A stretch of DNA of 64,000 nt, taken from assembly GCA_000955785.1 (NCBI GenBank), contig JYOD01000023.1, positions 1 to 64,000 of the forward strand, read 5' to 3'. The position numbers and the translations under genes are program-made. Every line of letters begins with the position of its first letter. The stretch's first letter is position 1. The DNA is from Burkholderiaceae bacterium 16. Lineage in GTDB: Bacteria; Pseudomonadota; Gammaproteobacteria; Burkholderiales; Burkholderiaceae. The notes beneath the pieces are model-generated. The model did not search any database. It was not told where the DNA came from and was given only the letters and a program-made list of their open reading frames with translations. Of the stretch, positions 1 to 11,394 are shown in pieces.

Positions 1-2
1 TG

Positions 3-650
3 CACCTGCTGCACGGCCAGAAACCGTCGGCGCAGTGGGAACGTGCGATGCACACTTCGCTCAACCTGTACGCCGAGCACGAGTTCAATGCCTCCACCTT
101 CACCGGCCGCGTCATCGCCAGCACGGGCTCGGATATGTATTCGTCGATCTGCGGCGCCATCGGCGCGCTGCGCGGCCCCAAGCACGGCGGCGCCAATGAA
201 GTGGCGTTCGAGATCCAGAAGCGCTACGACAGCCCCGATGAAGCCCAGGCCGACATCGTGCGCCGCGTGGAAAACAAGGAAGTGGTGATCGGTTTCGGCC
301 ACCCGGTGTACACCATCAGCGACCCGCGCAACCAGATCATCAAGGACGTGGCACGGCGCCTGTCAAAGGACGCCGGCTCGACCAAGATGTTCGACATCGC
401 CGAGCGGCTGGAAACCACGATGCGGGACATCAAGAAGATGTTCCCCAACCTGGACTGGTTCAGCGCGGTGAGCTACCACATGATGGGCGTGCCGACCGCC
501 ATGTTTACGCCGCTGTTCGTGATCGCGCGAACCTCCGGCTGGGCTGCCCACATCATCGAGCAGCGCATCGACAACAAGATCATCCGCCCCAGCGCCAACT
601 ACACCGGGCCGGAGAACCTGAAGTTCGTGCCGATCGGCAAGCGTAAATAA
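3..650 (+). CDS. prpC: 2-methylcitrate synthase, C-terminal part (5' end outside window)
   Basis: Condenses propionyl-CoA with oxaloacetate to 2-methylcitrate in the cytoplasm, the entry step of the 2-methylcitrate cycle. The open frame runs in from the left edge, and the visible 215 residues are the C-terminal part of a protein that is normally about 380 residues. Citrate-synthase family landmarks are visible: HGGANE, the active-site block GFGHPVY, and the C-terminal arginine-containing stretch around [12 protein letters not shown]. The wording [14 protein letters not shown] and [15 protein letters not shown] fits PrpC better than the housekeeping GltA. It lies upstream of prpD and acnA on the same strand, which supports the 2-methylcitrate role. 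The true start is not visible. Confidence 0.95.
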   Translation, partial: HLLHGQKPSAQWERAMHTSLNLYAEHEFNASTFTGRVIASTGSDMYSSICGAIGALRGPKHGGANEVAFEIQKRYDSPDEAQADIVRRVENKEVVIGFGHPVYTISDPRNQIIKDVARRLSKDAGSTKMFDIAERLETTMRDIKKMFPNLDWFSAVSYHMMGVPTAMFTPLFVIARTSGWAAHIIEQRIDNKIIRPSANYTGPENLKFVPIGKRK

Positions 651-838
651 GCGGAGAACCGTCCTACCATGAAGCAAAACAGGCTTGATGGGGCCCGCCG
701 CGACGCCCAATTGTGTAACCGATGGTAGGGGTACTACGCCCTGACTTTCAAATCGTAGAGAATAGCGGCGGATATGTGTCTGTCGGCCTCAGCCGGCAAT
801 CCACCGCCTTTGACCCAACTCCAGAAGGAACCCACAGA

Positions 839-1366
839 ATGAAGCATCTTGTCCTCGCCGCCTGTATCGGCGCATTCACGCTGACCGCCGCCGGCGTCGC
901 GACCGCCCAGGATCCGGCCACGAAGGCTGCTCCCGCCAAGAAGGCCCCGGCCAAGAAGGCCCCGGCCAAGAAGGCGGCAGCCACTGAAACCGCTGCCGTG
1001 CCGCATGGCGAAAAATGGCAGTGCGAACTGGGCCATGTCCTGTACATCGGCGGCAATATGCAGCGTGACGAAGTCATCACCGTGAACTGGGAGGGCAAGG
1101 AATACCGCCTGCCGCGCCTGTCCACCGTGACCGGCGCCGACCGCTATTTCGACGCCCGCTCCGGCCTGGACCTGGTCGTGATCCCGAGCAAGGCCATGCT
1201 GTTCAACAAGAACGCCGGCCAGCGCCTGGCCGACGAGTGCCAGACCGCGGACATGCAGGCTGGCGGCTCGGCGCCGACCCAGGCAGGCGCACTGCGTGCC
1301 CCGGTCGCCACCCCCCTGCTGGTCGCCCCGCCGGCCCCGGCAGCCGATGCCGCGCAGAAGCAGTAA
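839..1366 (+). CDS. secreted protein with MliC-like (C-type lysozyme inhibitor) domain
   Basis: Predicted 175-residue exported protein. The start at 839 is preceded by AGAAGGAA and begins a clean Sec signal peptide (MKHLVLAACIGAFTLTAAG, cleavage near ATAQ); a longer upstream reading lacks these. Residues about 27-48 are alanine/lysine-rich with an imperfect tandem KKAPA repeat, a low-complexity linker. Residues about 58-140 hold two cysteines bracketing a pattern like the MliC family: WQC, then GKEYRLP, a TVTGADRYFD segment, and a closing DEC. MliC proteins are periplasmic or lipoprotein inhibitors of C-type lysozyme. No lipobox cysteine is visible, so this one would be soluble in the periplasm. 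It sits between prpC and prpD, where its link to propionate metabolism is unclear. The domain call rests on pattern only. Confidence 0.65.
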   Translation: MKHLVLAACIGAFTLTAAGVATAQDPATKAAPAKKAPAKKAPAKKAAATETAAVPHGEKWQCELGHVLYIGGNMQRDEVITVNWEGKEYRLPRLSTVTGADRYFDARSGLDLVVIPSKAMLFNKNAGQRLADECQTADMQAGGSAPTQAGALRAPVATPLLVAPPAPAADAAQKQ

Positions 1367-1439
1367 CAGGGTGACATAGCCGGGCCTCGCCCGGCCATGT
1401 CCATGGGCACCAGGAAGCACAAATACCCAAGGGGACCCC

Positions 1440-2891
1440 ATGTCTGCACACGTTCCAAACGTTCGCCCGGAACCTGACAAGGTATTGGTCGACATTGTCG
1501 ACTACGTCACCCGCTATCAGATCAAGAGCGCGCTTGCCTACGACACGGCCCGCAACTGCCTGATCGACACCCTCGGCTGCGGCCTGGAAGCCCTGTCATA
1601 CCCGGCCTGCACCAAGCTGATGGGCCCGATCGTGCCCGGCACGATGGTCCCCAACGGCGCCAAGGTGCCCGGCACGCAATTCCAGCTCGACCCGGTCCAG
1701 GCCGCCTTCAATATCGGCGCCATGATCCGCTGGCTCGATTTCAACGACACCTGGCTGGCGGCCGAATGGGGCCATCCCTCGGACAACCTCGGCGGCATCC
1801 TCGCCACCGCCGACTGGCTCTCGCGCAGCAATGTGGCCTCCGGGCGCAAGCCGCTGACCATGAAGGACGTGCTCACCGGCATGATCAAGGCCCACGAGAT
1901 CCAGGGCTGCATCGCGCTGGAAAACTCCTTCAACAAGGTCGGCCTGGACCACGTGGTGCTGGTCAAGGTGGCATCCACCGCTGTCGTCGCGCAGATGCTG
2001 GGCCTGACCTACGACGAGATCATCAACGCCGTGTCCCTCGCCTGGGTCGACGGACAGTCGCTGCGCACCTACCGCCACGCCCCCAACACCGGCAGCCGCA
2101 AGAGCTGGGCCGCGGGCGACGCCACCAGCCGCGCCGTGCGCCTGGCGCTGATCGCCAGGACCGGCGAGATGGGCTATCCCTCGGTACTCAGTGCCAAGGG
2201 CTGGGGATTCTACGACGTGCTGTTCAAGAGCCAGCCCTTCAAGTTTCAGCGCCCGTACGGCTCCTACGTGATGGAGAACGTGCTGTTCAAGATTTCCTTC
2301 CCCGCTGAATTCCACTCGCAGACCGCAGTGGAAGCCGCCATGACCCTGCACGGCCAGCTGGCCGCCGCAGGCAAGACGGCAGCCGACGTCGGGAAGGTCA
2401 GCATCCGCACCCATGAGGCCTGCATCCGCATCATCGACAAGAAGGGCCCGCTGGCCAACCCGGCCGACCGCGATCACTGCATCCAGTACATGGTGGCGGT
2501 GCCGCTGCTGTTCGGCCGCCTGACCGCGGAGGATTATGAAGACAAGGTCGCGGCAGACCCGCGCATCGACGCGCTGCGCGACAAGATCGTGTGCGTGGAA
2601 GACCCGCAGTTCACGGCCGACTACCACGACCCGGAAAAGCGCTCGATCGCCAATGCGCTGACCGTGGAACTGAACGACGGCACGGTGCTCCCGGAAGTGG
2701 TCGTGGAATACCCGATCGGCCACAAGCGCCGCCGCGACGATGGCATCCCGTTGCTGGTGGAAAAGTTCAAGACCAACCTGGCGCGCCGCTTCCCGGCCAG
2801 GCAGCAGCAGGCCATCCTGGCCGTGTCGCTGGACCGGGCCCGCCTGGAAGCGATGCCGGTCAACGAGTACGTCGACCTGTACGTGATCTGA
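1440..2891 (+). CDS. prpD: 2-methylcitrate dehydratase
   Basis: Dehydrates 2-methylcitrate to 2-methyl-cis-aconitate, the second step of the 2-methylcitrate cycle, in the cytoplasm. The 483-residue length is the usual size for PrpD. MmgE/PrpD family features run throughout: the early GCGLEAL and WLDFNDTW segments, [31 protein letters not shown], and the conserved [17 protein letters not shown] near residue 290. The start is preceded by AAGGGGACC. It follows prpC and the MliC-like gene and is followed by acnA, whose product can hydrate the methylaconitate intermediate. PrpD enzymes do not need an iron-sulfur cluster, and no cluster-type cysteine motif is seen. Confidence 0.96.
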   Translation: MSAHVPNVRPEPDKVLVDIVDYVTRYQIKSALAYDTARNCLIDTLGCGLEALSYPACTKLMGPIVPGTMVPNGAKVPGTQFQLDPVQAAFNIGAMIRWLDFNDTWLAAEWGHPSDNLGGILATADWLSRSNVASGRKPLTMKDVLTGMIKAHEIQGCIALENSFNKVGLDHVVLVKVASTAVVAQMLGLTYDEIINAVSLAWVDGQSLRTYRHAPNTGSRKSWAAGDATSRAVRLALIARTGEMGYPSVLSAKGWGFYDVLFKSQPFKFQRPYGSYVMENVLFKISFPAEFHSQTAVEAAMTLHGQLAAAGKTAADVGKVSIRTHEACIRIIDKKGPLANPADRDHCIQYMVAVPLLFGRLTAEDYEDKVAADPRIDALRDKIVCVEDPQFTADYHDPEKRSIANALTVELNDGTVLPEVVVEYPIGHKRRRDDGIPLLVEKFKTNLARRFPARQQQAILAVSLDRARLEAMPVNEYVDLYVI

Positions 2892-3189
2892 GCCGCGGAA
2901 AAAAACGGATGAACTGGGCCTGGCAGGCTGACGGGGCCTGCCGGCTTGCCCTAAAATCCACGCGGCGCGTACATTGGTAATGCCACGCAGCAGCAACGCA
3001 GATCAGCAAGAATCAATCAGCAAAAAAACAAGAAAGCACAACACAAGCAGCAGGCAGTAGGCATGAACAACGGCGCCTCCAGGGCGCCGGGCGCCGCGAG
3101 GCGGGCTTGTTTCACCGGCCGCCAGCGGCGAAACGCAGATTTACGAGTCCACAAGCTAGTCCGCACCATCCTTCGATTGGAGTAAGGCA
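2892..3189 (+). other. prpD-acnA intergenic region: hairpin and possible short leader ORF
   Basis: This 298-base gap has no recognisable gene. A hairpin with 7-bp arms (2922-2928 and 2936-2942) follows prpD but has no U-run, so it is at most a weak terminator. The stretch 2990-3060 is unusually A-rich for this genome. An ATG at 3063 opens a 40-codon frame that ends with TAA at 3183-3185, four bases before the acnA start, and the acnA Shine-Dalgarno (GGAGTAAGG) lies in its last codons. The deduced peptide is arginine-rich with no known motif, so translation of it is speculative. Confidence 0.3.
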
Positions 3190-5895
<2,706 letters not shown>

Positions 5896-5931
5896 CCGGC
5901 AAGCCCGGGGCCCTCAGGGGCTCTGGGGCGA

Positions 5932-5979
5932 CGCCGCTGGCCGTGCGCCTCTATGGAGGACATGGCCAGCGGCGTTTTT
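5932..5979 (+). terminator. intrinsic terminator after acnA
   Basis: A perfect 11-bp stem (5932-5942 pairing with 5964-5974) around a 21-base loop is followed directly by TTTTT and CTTTG. It ends the acnA transcript and probably the prp unit. Confidence 0.85.
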
Positions 5980-6181
5980 CTTTGCGGCAGCGCTTACCTG
6001 CCACAGCGCCCGGCGAGCCCGGCAGCCGGGCTAAAAGCGCAGCCACCGCCGCTTGACCCAGGCTTGCCCCGGTGTAAGTTCCACGCAAGCCTGCCCTGCC
6101 ACACTCCGATGCAACAACAAGACACAGCATCGCGCAGGGCAGCCATGTCGGCCTGCCCGCCTCAAACGCACAGGAGACACC

Positions 6182-6328
6182 ATGGCAAAGATTTTCATCG
6201 CATTCGTCGTCATCGCCGGCGCGGCACTCTATATGTTGTCCAAGGGCGGCGACATTTCGATGGGCGGCGAGCAGCACGGCGTGGAAACCCACGCGCCGGA
6301 GACCCCGCAAGCGCCCGCGCAGAAGTAA
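6182..6328 (+). CDS. 48-residue single-pass membrane protein, function unknown
   Basis: The short frame starts at an ATG preceded by AGGAGACACC, a good ribosome binding site. The peptide opens MAKIFIAFVVIAGAALYML, one hydrophobic helix of about 17 residues, followed by a short polar tail rich in glycine, proline and glutamate. It is probably anchored in the inner membrane with the tail outside the bilayer. No family is recognised. It has its own terminator (6380-6407) and is separated from acnA by another, so it looks like a separate small transcript. Confidence that it is real comes from the combination of ribosome binding site, helix and terminator. Confidence 0.6.
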   Translation: MAKIFIAFVVIAGAALYMLSKGGDISMGGEQHGVETHAPETPQAPAQK

Positions 6329-6379
6329 CAGCCCCGCCGCTTCGAGGCCCGCGCAAGCCTGTCCGGCATCACGCAAAAC

Positions 6380-6407
6380 AGCCGCCCGGCACCTGGCGGC
6401 TTTTTTT
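6380..6407 (+). terminator. intrinsic terminator after the small membrane protein
   Basis: The stem AGCCGCC / GGCGGCT with an 8-base loop is followed by a run of seven T (6401-6407). Confidence 0.85.
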
Positions 6408-6460
6408 GTCAACGCAGCGAGTAGAATACCGTTTTACCGAAAAACGGATGATTTCGACTT

Positions 6461-7663
6461 ATGGCAGGTTTTCGCCCCAAGGCTTCCCAACGTCTTTCGC
6501 CTGACGCCGAGCGTCTGGTGGCCGATGCGCTTGCGCTCGATGCCTCGGGCAGCCGCATGGAGGATGGGTATTGGGAGCGGCGGCTCTCGCAGCGCCTGGG
6601 CCGGCTCCTGAAGAACGGCAGCCAGTCCGCGCTCGACGCTGCGCTCGAACACCTGTTCAAGCACAACGCCGACGCCTCCGACGTGCTCGCAGAACAAGCC
6701 GAGACCCTGGCCGAGTCGGCCACCGTCGAAATCGACGGCGTCAGCTACGACGCCCTGCTGATCGCCGCCCCCATCCTGGCCCACACCCGCTACGCCATCC
6801 CGTCCGGTGCGCTCAAGCCCGAGCTGTCGCAGACCCTGGCGGTGCACATGCAGGCGCATGTGCTGGCGACCAATACCAAGATGGCGCTGTCGCCCTACCT
6901 GTACAGCATCGACCAGTTGCCGCGCACGCACAGCGATACCTTTGCCCTGACCTACAAGCTGGTTTCGGCCGCCATGGCCGGCACCACGCCCAAGGTCGAT
7001 CTGCGCGACCTGCCGGAGACCGCGCCGATCCTGGCCGATCCGCGCTACCTGCTGGCCGTGGTGGTGGCGCCGCACGAGCAGGCGCTGTTCCGCTGGCAGG
7101 AGGACGCCAAGGAGCACCATGCCGAGCGCACGGTGTGCCTGGAGCAATGGCGCACCCAGGTCCAGCCTTCGATCGCGCTGCTGATGCCCGGCTGCGAGTT
7201 CGAGCTGCTGCTGCCCGACGCCTTCTTCCTGTCCTGCCGCGAGTCCGACAAGAGCATCCGCCCGCTCACCGTGCGCGCCGCCGTCAACTACCTGTGCGGC
7301 ACGCTGGACGTGCCCGCCGGCCAGATGGCCGCCGTGGTGGCGGCCTTCGGCGAGGAGGAAGTCGAGGAGTACCGCGTCGGCTTTACCATGCGCGGCGAGA
7401 AGGATGTGATCTACGGCATAGTCTGGCCGGTGTATGGCCGCGAGTCCGGCGAGATCGACGCCAGCGAGAAGGACAACCCGCTGGAGCAGATCTGCGAGGA
7501 ACTGCGCAACGCGGGGGTCGAAGACATATTCCGCCACGCCGCGCTGTTCGACCCCGAGTATTGCGAAGACTGCGGCACGCCGCTCTACGCGGACCGCTCG
7601 GGCGAGATCGTGCACGCCGAACTGCCGGAAGACGCGCCCACGCAGCAACCGCTGTTCCACTGA
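6461..7663 (+). CDS. DUF2863-type conserved hypothetical protein
   Basis: A 400-residue acidic cytoplasmic-looking protein without signal peptide or membrane helices. The opening (LSPDAERLVADALALDASGSRMEDG) and overall length resemble the DUF2863 proteins that are common in Burkholderiales and have no assigned function; this is recognition from memory of the family. The C-terminal 30 residues contain CEDCGTP, a CxxC pair that could bind metal as a small zinc ribbon half-site. The gene stands alone with a terminator on each side, so the neighbourhood gives no hint of a role. The start ATG at 6461 lies only about 30 bases after an AT-rich stretch that may be the promoter. Confidence 0.75.
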   Translation: MAGFRPKASQRLSPDAERLVADALALDASGSRMEDGYWERRLSQRLGRLLKNGSQSALDAALEHLFKHNADASDVLAEQAETLAESATVEIDGVSYDALLIAAPILAHTRYAIPSGALKPELSQTLAVHMQAHVLATNTKMALSPYLYSIDQLPRTHSDTFALTYKLVSAAMAGTTPKVDLRDLPETAPILADPRYLLAVVVAPHEQALFRWQEDAKEHHAERTVCLEQWRTQVQPSIALLMPGCEFELLLPDAFFLSCRESDKSIRPLTVRAAVNYLCGTLDVPAGQMAAVVAAFGEEEVEEYRVGFTMRGEKDVIYGIVWPVYGRESGEIDASEKDNPLEQICEELRNAGVEDIFRHAALFDPEYCEDCGTPLYADRSGEIVHAELPEDAPTQQPLFH

Positions 7664-7686
7664 GCGTTTCTTCACCCGCCTGACCG

Positions 7687-7717
7687 ACGGCCCGCCTTGC
7701 GCGGGCCGTTTTGTTTT
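7687..7717 (+). terminator. intrinsic terminator between convergent genes
   Basis: A 9-bp stem ACGGCCCGC / GCGGGCCGT (7687-7695, 7701-7709) with a 5-base loop is followed by TTTGTTTT. It terminates the DUF2863-type gene; the facing gene ends 22 bases further on. Confidence 0.85.
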
Positions 7718-7730
7718 CCGGCTCCCGGTG

Positions 7731-8405
7731 TCAGGTTGCCGCGGGCTCGCTCACGCAGCGCCACAGCGCATGACCGGAAGCTGCGTACTTGCGCTCGAAC
7801 GGCGTGATGGCCTCGGCCGGCCGCCAGGGCTCGACCCGTGCCGGCCGGCCGACCAGCGCCAGTGCCTGGGCAAACTCATCGATATAGACCGGCCAGTTGC
7901 TGCGGCACTCCAGATAGTCTCCGCACGCAGCCAGCGCCGGGAACACCGCATGGCCCTGCCAGCGCCGCCCGAGGTGGCCGATCTTGGGCCAGGGGTTGGG
8001 ATACAGCACGTAATGGCGCGCAACAGGGATGCGATCCGCCTGCAGCATCCGCCAGACATCGACCAGGTCGGCACGGGCCCAGGCGAAATTGGCTGGCATC
8101 GGCCCTTCCCACCAGTCCTTGCCGCCGGTCAGCCGCTTCTCCGACTGGTCCACGCCGATCACGAAATGACCGGGAAACGCCGTGGCCAGGCGCAAGGTGC
8201 TCTCCCCCACGCCGCAGCCTGCGTCCAGGATCAGCGGCGCGGCGCCGGCCTGCTGCCATTGCTGCAGAGCAAGATCGAGCGCGCGCCGGCTGGGCTCGCC
8301 GATCGGCTTGCGAAAGGGCTCAGCCAGGTGGCGGGCGACACGCGCCGCGAGGTGGTCGTGGACATCGGCCTGGGCCGAGGTGATGGTGCGGGAGTTGGCG
8401 AACAT
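7731..8405 (-). CDS. TrmB-like SAM-dependent methyltransferase
   Basis: A 224-residue class I SAM methyltransferase with the TrmB layout. The SAM-binding motif LDAGCGVGES is near residue 74. The TrmB substrate-side signature appears as YPNPWPKIGHLGRRWQGH, and the C-terminus carries TPFERKY, similar to the TrmB block that contacts guanosine. TrmB makes m7G46 in tRNA. Canonical TrmB has DPWPKKRHHKRR here; this protein has Asn for the key Asp and lacks several basic residues, so it may be a paralogue with another or weaker activity. The start at 8405 is chosen because the longer frame reads through proline-rich non-conserved sequence. It is divergent from the binding-protein gene. Confidence 0.7.
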   Translation of the reverse strand: MFANSRTITSAQADVHDHLAARVARHLAEPFRKPIGEPSRRALDLALQQWQQAGAAPLILDAGCGVGESTLRLATAFPGHFVIGVDQSEKRLTGGKDWWEGPMPANFAWARADLVDVWRMLQADRIPVARHYVLYPNPWPKIGHLGRRWQGHAVFPALAACGDYLECRSNWPVYIDEFAQALALVGRPARVEPWRPAEAITPFERKYAASGHALWRCVSEPAAT

Positions 8406-8652
8406 GGGCGGGATTCTACCGGCTGCGGGCAGGCCCCGGGGACAAGCAGGCGGCGCAAGCCATGGACATGCGCCACCCCTTGCTGGGAGCATAAGCATAT
8501 GACGCCCGTATCGCACACCGATGTCGTTTTGGCGGCACAATGCGGGCAGCCGGGTGGAGATTCAGGCCGGTAAGCCGGACCCGCCACCCCATCTGAGAAC
8601 CCGCCGACGCCCTCCCCATCCGAGGGCCGGCCCGTACGAGGAGCGCATCCCG

Positions 8653-10335
8653 ATGCCCGCAACACGCCGTAGCCGCAGCCTTCCAGCCCACGCCGCAGAT
8701 CGCCCTGCCGGCGCTCCGTCAAGCCCGCCTGACGTCCTTGCCGCCCTGATGCCGCGCCGCGCGCTGCTGCAAGCCGGCGCCGCACTCGTGCTCGGCGGCG
8801 CCGCGCTGATGCTGCTGCCCGCCGGCGCGGCGCAGGCCGAAGACCTGCGCATCGGCCTGTCCGCCGACGTGACCTCGATGGACCCGCAGTGGAACAACGC
8901 CGGACCGAACAACGCCATCGCCCTGCACATCTTCGAGTCGCTGGTGTTCATGGACAAGAACGCCCGCTACATCCCCGGCCTGGCGCTGTCATGGAAGCCG
9001 GTCAACGCCATCACCTGGGAAATCAAGCTGCGCCCCAACGTGAAATGGCATGACGGGACGCCGTTCACCAGCGAAGACGTCAAGGCCTCGCTGGAGCGCC
9101 CGGACAAACTCACCAATAGCCCCGGCTCCTTCACCAGCTACACCAAGCCGATCGCGCGCATCGACACGCCCGACCCGCTCACCGTGCGCCTCACCATGAG
9201 CGTGCCCAACTACGCCAACCTGGCCAACGACCTCAACAGCGTGCCGATCATGCCGAAGAAGATCGCGGCCACGCTGACCCAGGCCGACTTCGATTCGGGC
9301 AAGGCAATGATCGGCACCGGCCCCTTCAAGTTCGTGCGCTTCGCGCGCGGGCAGGAAATCGTGATGGCCAGGAACCCCGACTACTGGGGTCCCAAGGTCG
9401 AATGGGATCGTGCGATCTTCCGCATCATCACCGACAACGGCGCGCGCAGTGCGGCGCTGCTGTCCGGCGACGTGGACGTGATCGAAAGCGTGCCCTCCGC
9501 CGACGTGGCCAAGCTCAGGCAGAACCCCAAGTTCCGCATCGAGCAGCAGGTCTCGTGGCGCACCATCTTCTGGCAGATGGACCAGTCGCGCGACAACCCG
9601 CCCTTCGTCACCGACAAGGCCGGCAAGCCGCTCGGCAAGAACCCGTTCAAGGACGCGCGCGTGCGCGCCGCGATCAGCAAGGCACTGAACCGCGACGCCA
9701 TCGTCAACCGCATCATGGAGGGCCTGGCCGTGCCGGCCTCCTCGATCGTCTCGCCGCAGATCTTTGGCCATCCCGGCACCAAGCCCGAGGCCTATGACCC
9801 CGAAGGCGCGAAGAAGCTTCTGGCCGAGGCAGGCTATCCGGATGGCTTTGGCCTGACGCTGCACGCGACCAATAACCGCTACCTGAACGATGCCGCGGTG
9901 GCGCAGGCTACCGCTAGCATGCTGACGCGCATCGGCATCCAGACCAAGGTGGAGACGCTGCCAGTGGCCGCGTACTTCACGCGCGCGCGCCAGGGAGACT
10001 TTGCGTTCGAGATGCTGGGCTGGGGGTCGGCGGCGGCCGACGTGGCGCTGCGCTCGATCACCGGGACGCCAAACCCCAAGACGGGATACGGAACGTGGAA
10101 CTGGGGCAAGTACAGCAATACGCAGCTCGACCAGCTGATTGAGAAATCGCTGACCACGGTGAGCAGCGACAAGGCGCGGGAGGAAAATGCGCGGATCGCG
10201 GCCAAGTTTGCGCTGGCGGATCATGCCATTGTTCCTTCACATAGCCAGTTGGCGATGTGGGCAATGCGCAAGGATCTGAAGTATGAAGCGCGTACCGACG
10301 AATGGTCGCTCGCCCAGTTCTTCCACAAGCAGTAA
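8653..10335 (+). CDS. periplasmic substrate-binding protein of a peptide-type ABC transporter (family 5)
   Basis: Captures oligopeptides, nickel or similar ligands in the periplasm for an ABC importer. The 560-residue length and blocks such as ADVTSMDPQWNNAGPNN, WKPVNAITWEIKLRPNVKWHDGTPF (start and end of that stretch) and GTGPFKFVRFARGQEI are typical of SBP_bac_5 proteins (DppA/OppA/NikA). The start is preceded by GAGGAGCG at good spacing. The N-terminus is long (about 57 residues), ending in RRALLQAGAALVLGG and a cleavage region near AQAED; the RR pair could be a weak Tat signal. No permease or ATPase genes follow, so the partner transporter must be encoded elsewhere. The ligand cannot be told from sequence. 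Confidence 0.9.
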   Translation: MPATRRSRSLPAHAADRPAGAPSSPPDVLAALMPRRALLQAGAALVLGGAALMLLPAGAAQAEDLRIGLSADVTSMDPQWNNAGPNNAIALHIFESLVFMDKNARYIPGLALSWKPVNAITWEIKLRPNVKWHDGTPFTSEDVKASLERPDKLTNSPGSFTSYTKPIARIDTPDPLTVRLTMSVPNYANLANDLNSVPIMPKKIAATLTQADFDSGKAMIGTGPFKFVRFARGQEIVMARNPDYWGPKVEWDRAIFRIITDNGARSAALLSGDVDVIESVPSADVAKLRQNPKFRIEQQVSWRTIFWQMDQSRDNPPFVTDKAGKPLGKNPFKDARVRAAISKALNRDAIVNRIMEGLAVPASSIVSPQIFGHPGTKPEAYDPEGAKKLLAEAGYPDGFGLTLHATNNRYLNDAAVAQATASMLTRIGIQTKVETLPVAAYFTRARQGDFAFEMLGWGSAAADVALRSITGTPNPKTGYGTWNWGKYSNTQLDQLIEKSLTTVSSDKAREENARIAAKFALADHAIVPSHSQLAMWAMRKDLKYEARTDEWSLAQFFHKQ

Positions 10336-10338
10336 GGC

Positions 10339-10360
10339 AGAGCGCTGAAGCGCTCTTTGC
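10339..10360 (+). terminator. hairpin terminator after the binding-protein gene
   Basis: The stem AGAGCGCT / AGCGCTCT with a 2-base loop is followed by TTGCTT. Immediately after it, a second perfect 11-bp inverted repeat (10360-10370 with 10384-10394) could act for the convergent gene, although no U-run accompanies it. Confidence 0.5.
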
Positions 10361-10410
10361 TTGCGGCGCCGACGGCCAGGGCCGGCGCCGCAAGCGGCAA
10401 GGCAGCCGCC

Positions 10411-11289
10411 TCAGATCCGCAACCCGTCCTCCTGCCGCGCATTCGCCGCCCGCAGTTTCTTCACCCAGTCGCGCGCGGGCAGGCCGGTGCTGTCCTCCAC
10501 CACCTTGGCGCGCGCTTCCAGCACATCCCACGACACATCGATCGCCGGGCCGTTGAAGGCCAGGGCAATGACATTGCCGTCGTGCACCTCGGGAAACACC
10601 AGCACGCGGTTATCGAAGGCTTCGCAGATCCGCACGATGTTCTTGGGAAAGCTGTCGTGATCGCCAAACAGGTTGATGGTCATCACGCCCGGTGCTTTCA
10701 GCACGCGGCGGCAGGCCTTGTAGAAGGCTGTCGTGTCCAGCACCGGTCCGCGCGCGGTGGCATCGTAGAGGTCGACCTGCAGGACATCCAGAGCGCCGGT
10801 GTGGGCGCCGTCCATCACGTAGTCCCAGGCATCCTGCTCACGCACGCTAAGGCGCTCGTCGTCCTCGCGCAGGCCAAACATGCTGCGCCCGGCCACGATC
10901 ACGGACGGATTCAGCTCCACCGCGGTAACGCGCGCGCGGCTGAACTGGCGATGGCAGAACTTGGTCAGCGCGGCCGCGCCCAAACCCAGTTGCGCCACGT
11001 GGAAATCCGGCGCCGACGGCGACAGGAACAGCAGCCAAGCCATCATCTGCTGCGCATACTCCAGCTCGATGGCATCGGGCTTGCGCAGGCGCATCGCGCC
11101 CTGCACCCATTCGGTACCGAAATGCAGGTAGCGCACGCCTTCCATTTCGGAGAATGTCACCGGCGCGAAGCGCGGCGTCATGCGTTTTTCCTCGCGCGGC
11201 GCTGCCTGCGCGCCGTCGCGGCTGCGCGTGCCGCGCGCGGGACGGCGCGAGGCCTCGGCTTCGATCGATTTGCGTTTGAGAAGAGTCAT
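10411..11289 (-). CDS. spermidine synthase-fold protein
   Basis: A 292-residue protein with the spermidine-synthase / class I methyltransferase fold. Visible blocks are LGLGAAALTKFCHRQF (glycine-rich nucleotide site), VTAVELNPSVI with the acidic residue that would hold the ribose, and LDVLQVDLYDAT in the expected catalytic position. It lacks the full set of polyamine-site residues of true SpeE (the usual DGG...D pair is replaced), so spermidine synthesis is not assured. Residues 1-37 form a basic, low-complexity leader ahead of MTPRFAPVTF, which could be an alternative start. It reads toward the binding-protein gene and away from nothing obvious; the next gene upstream on the same strand is the TPR protein's stop side. 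Confidence 0.7.
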   Translation of the reverse strand: MTLLKRKSIEAEASRRPARGTRSRDGAQAAPREEKRMTPRFAPVTFSEMEGVRYLHFGTEWVQGAMRLRKPDAIELEYAQQMMAWLLFLSPSAPDFHVAQLGLGAAALTKFCHRQFSRARVTAVELNPSVIVAGRSMFGLREDDERLSVREQDAWDYVMDGAHTGALDVLQVDLYDATARGPVLDTTAFYKACRRVLKAPGVMTINLFGDHDSFPKNIVRICEAFDNRVLVFPEVHDGNVIALAFNGPAIDVSWDVLEARAKVVEDSTGLPARDWVKKLRAANARQEDGLRI

Positions 11290-11394
11290 GGTGGTCAGGA
11301 GAAAACAAGTCGATATGCCGCCCGCATAGGTGGCACGTAATACGGCGGCTGGCGATGGCCCCGCGATGCGAAGGTCCGCGCCGGTTCGTTCAGC

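Noticed and set aside
664..729. Inverted repeat CCTACCAT / ATGGTAGG between prpC and the MliC-like gene
   Set aside because: Eight-base arms 50 bases apart with no U-run are within chance expectation; not called as a regulatory site.
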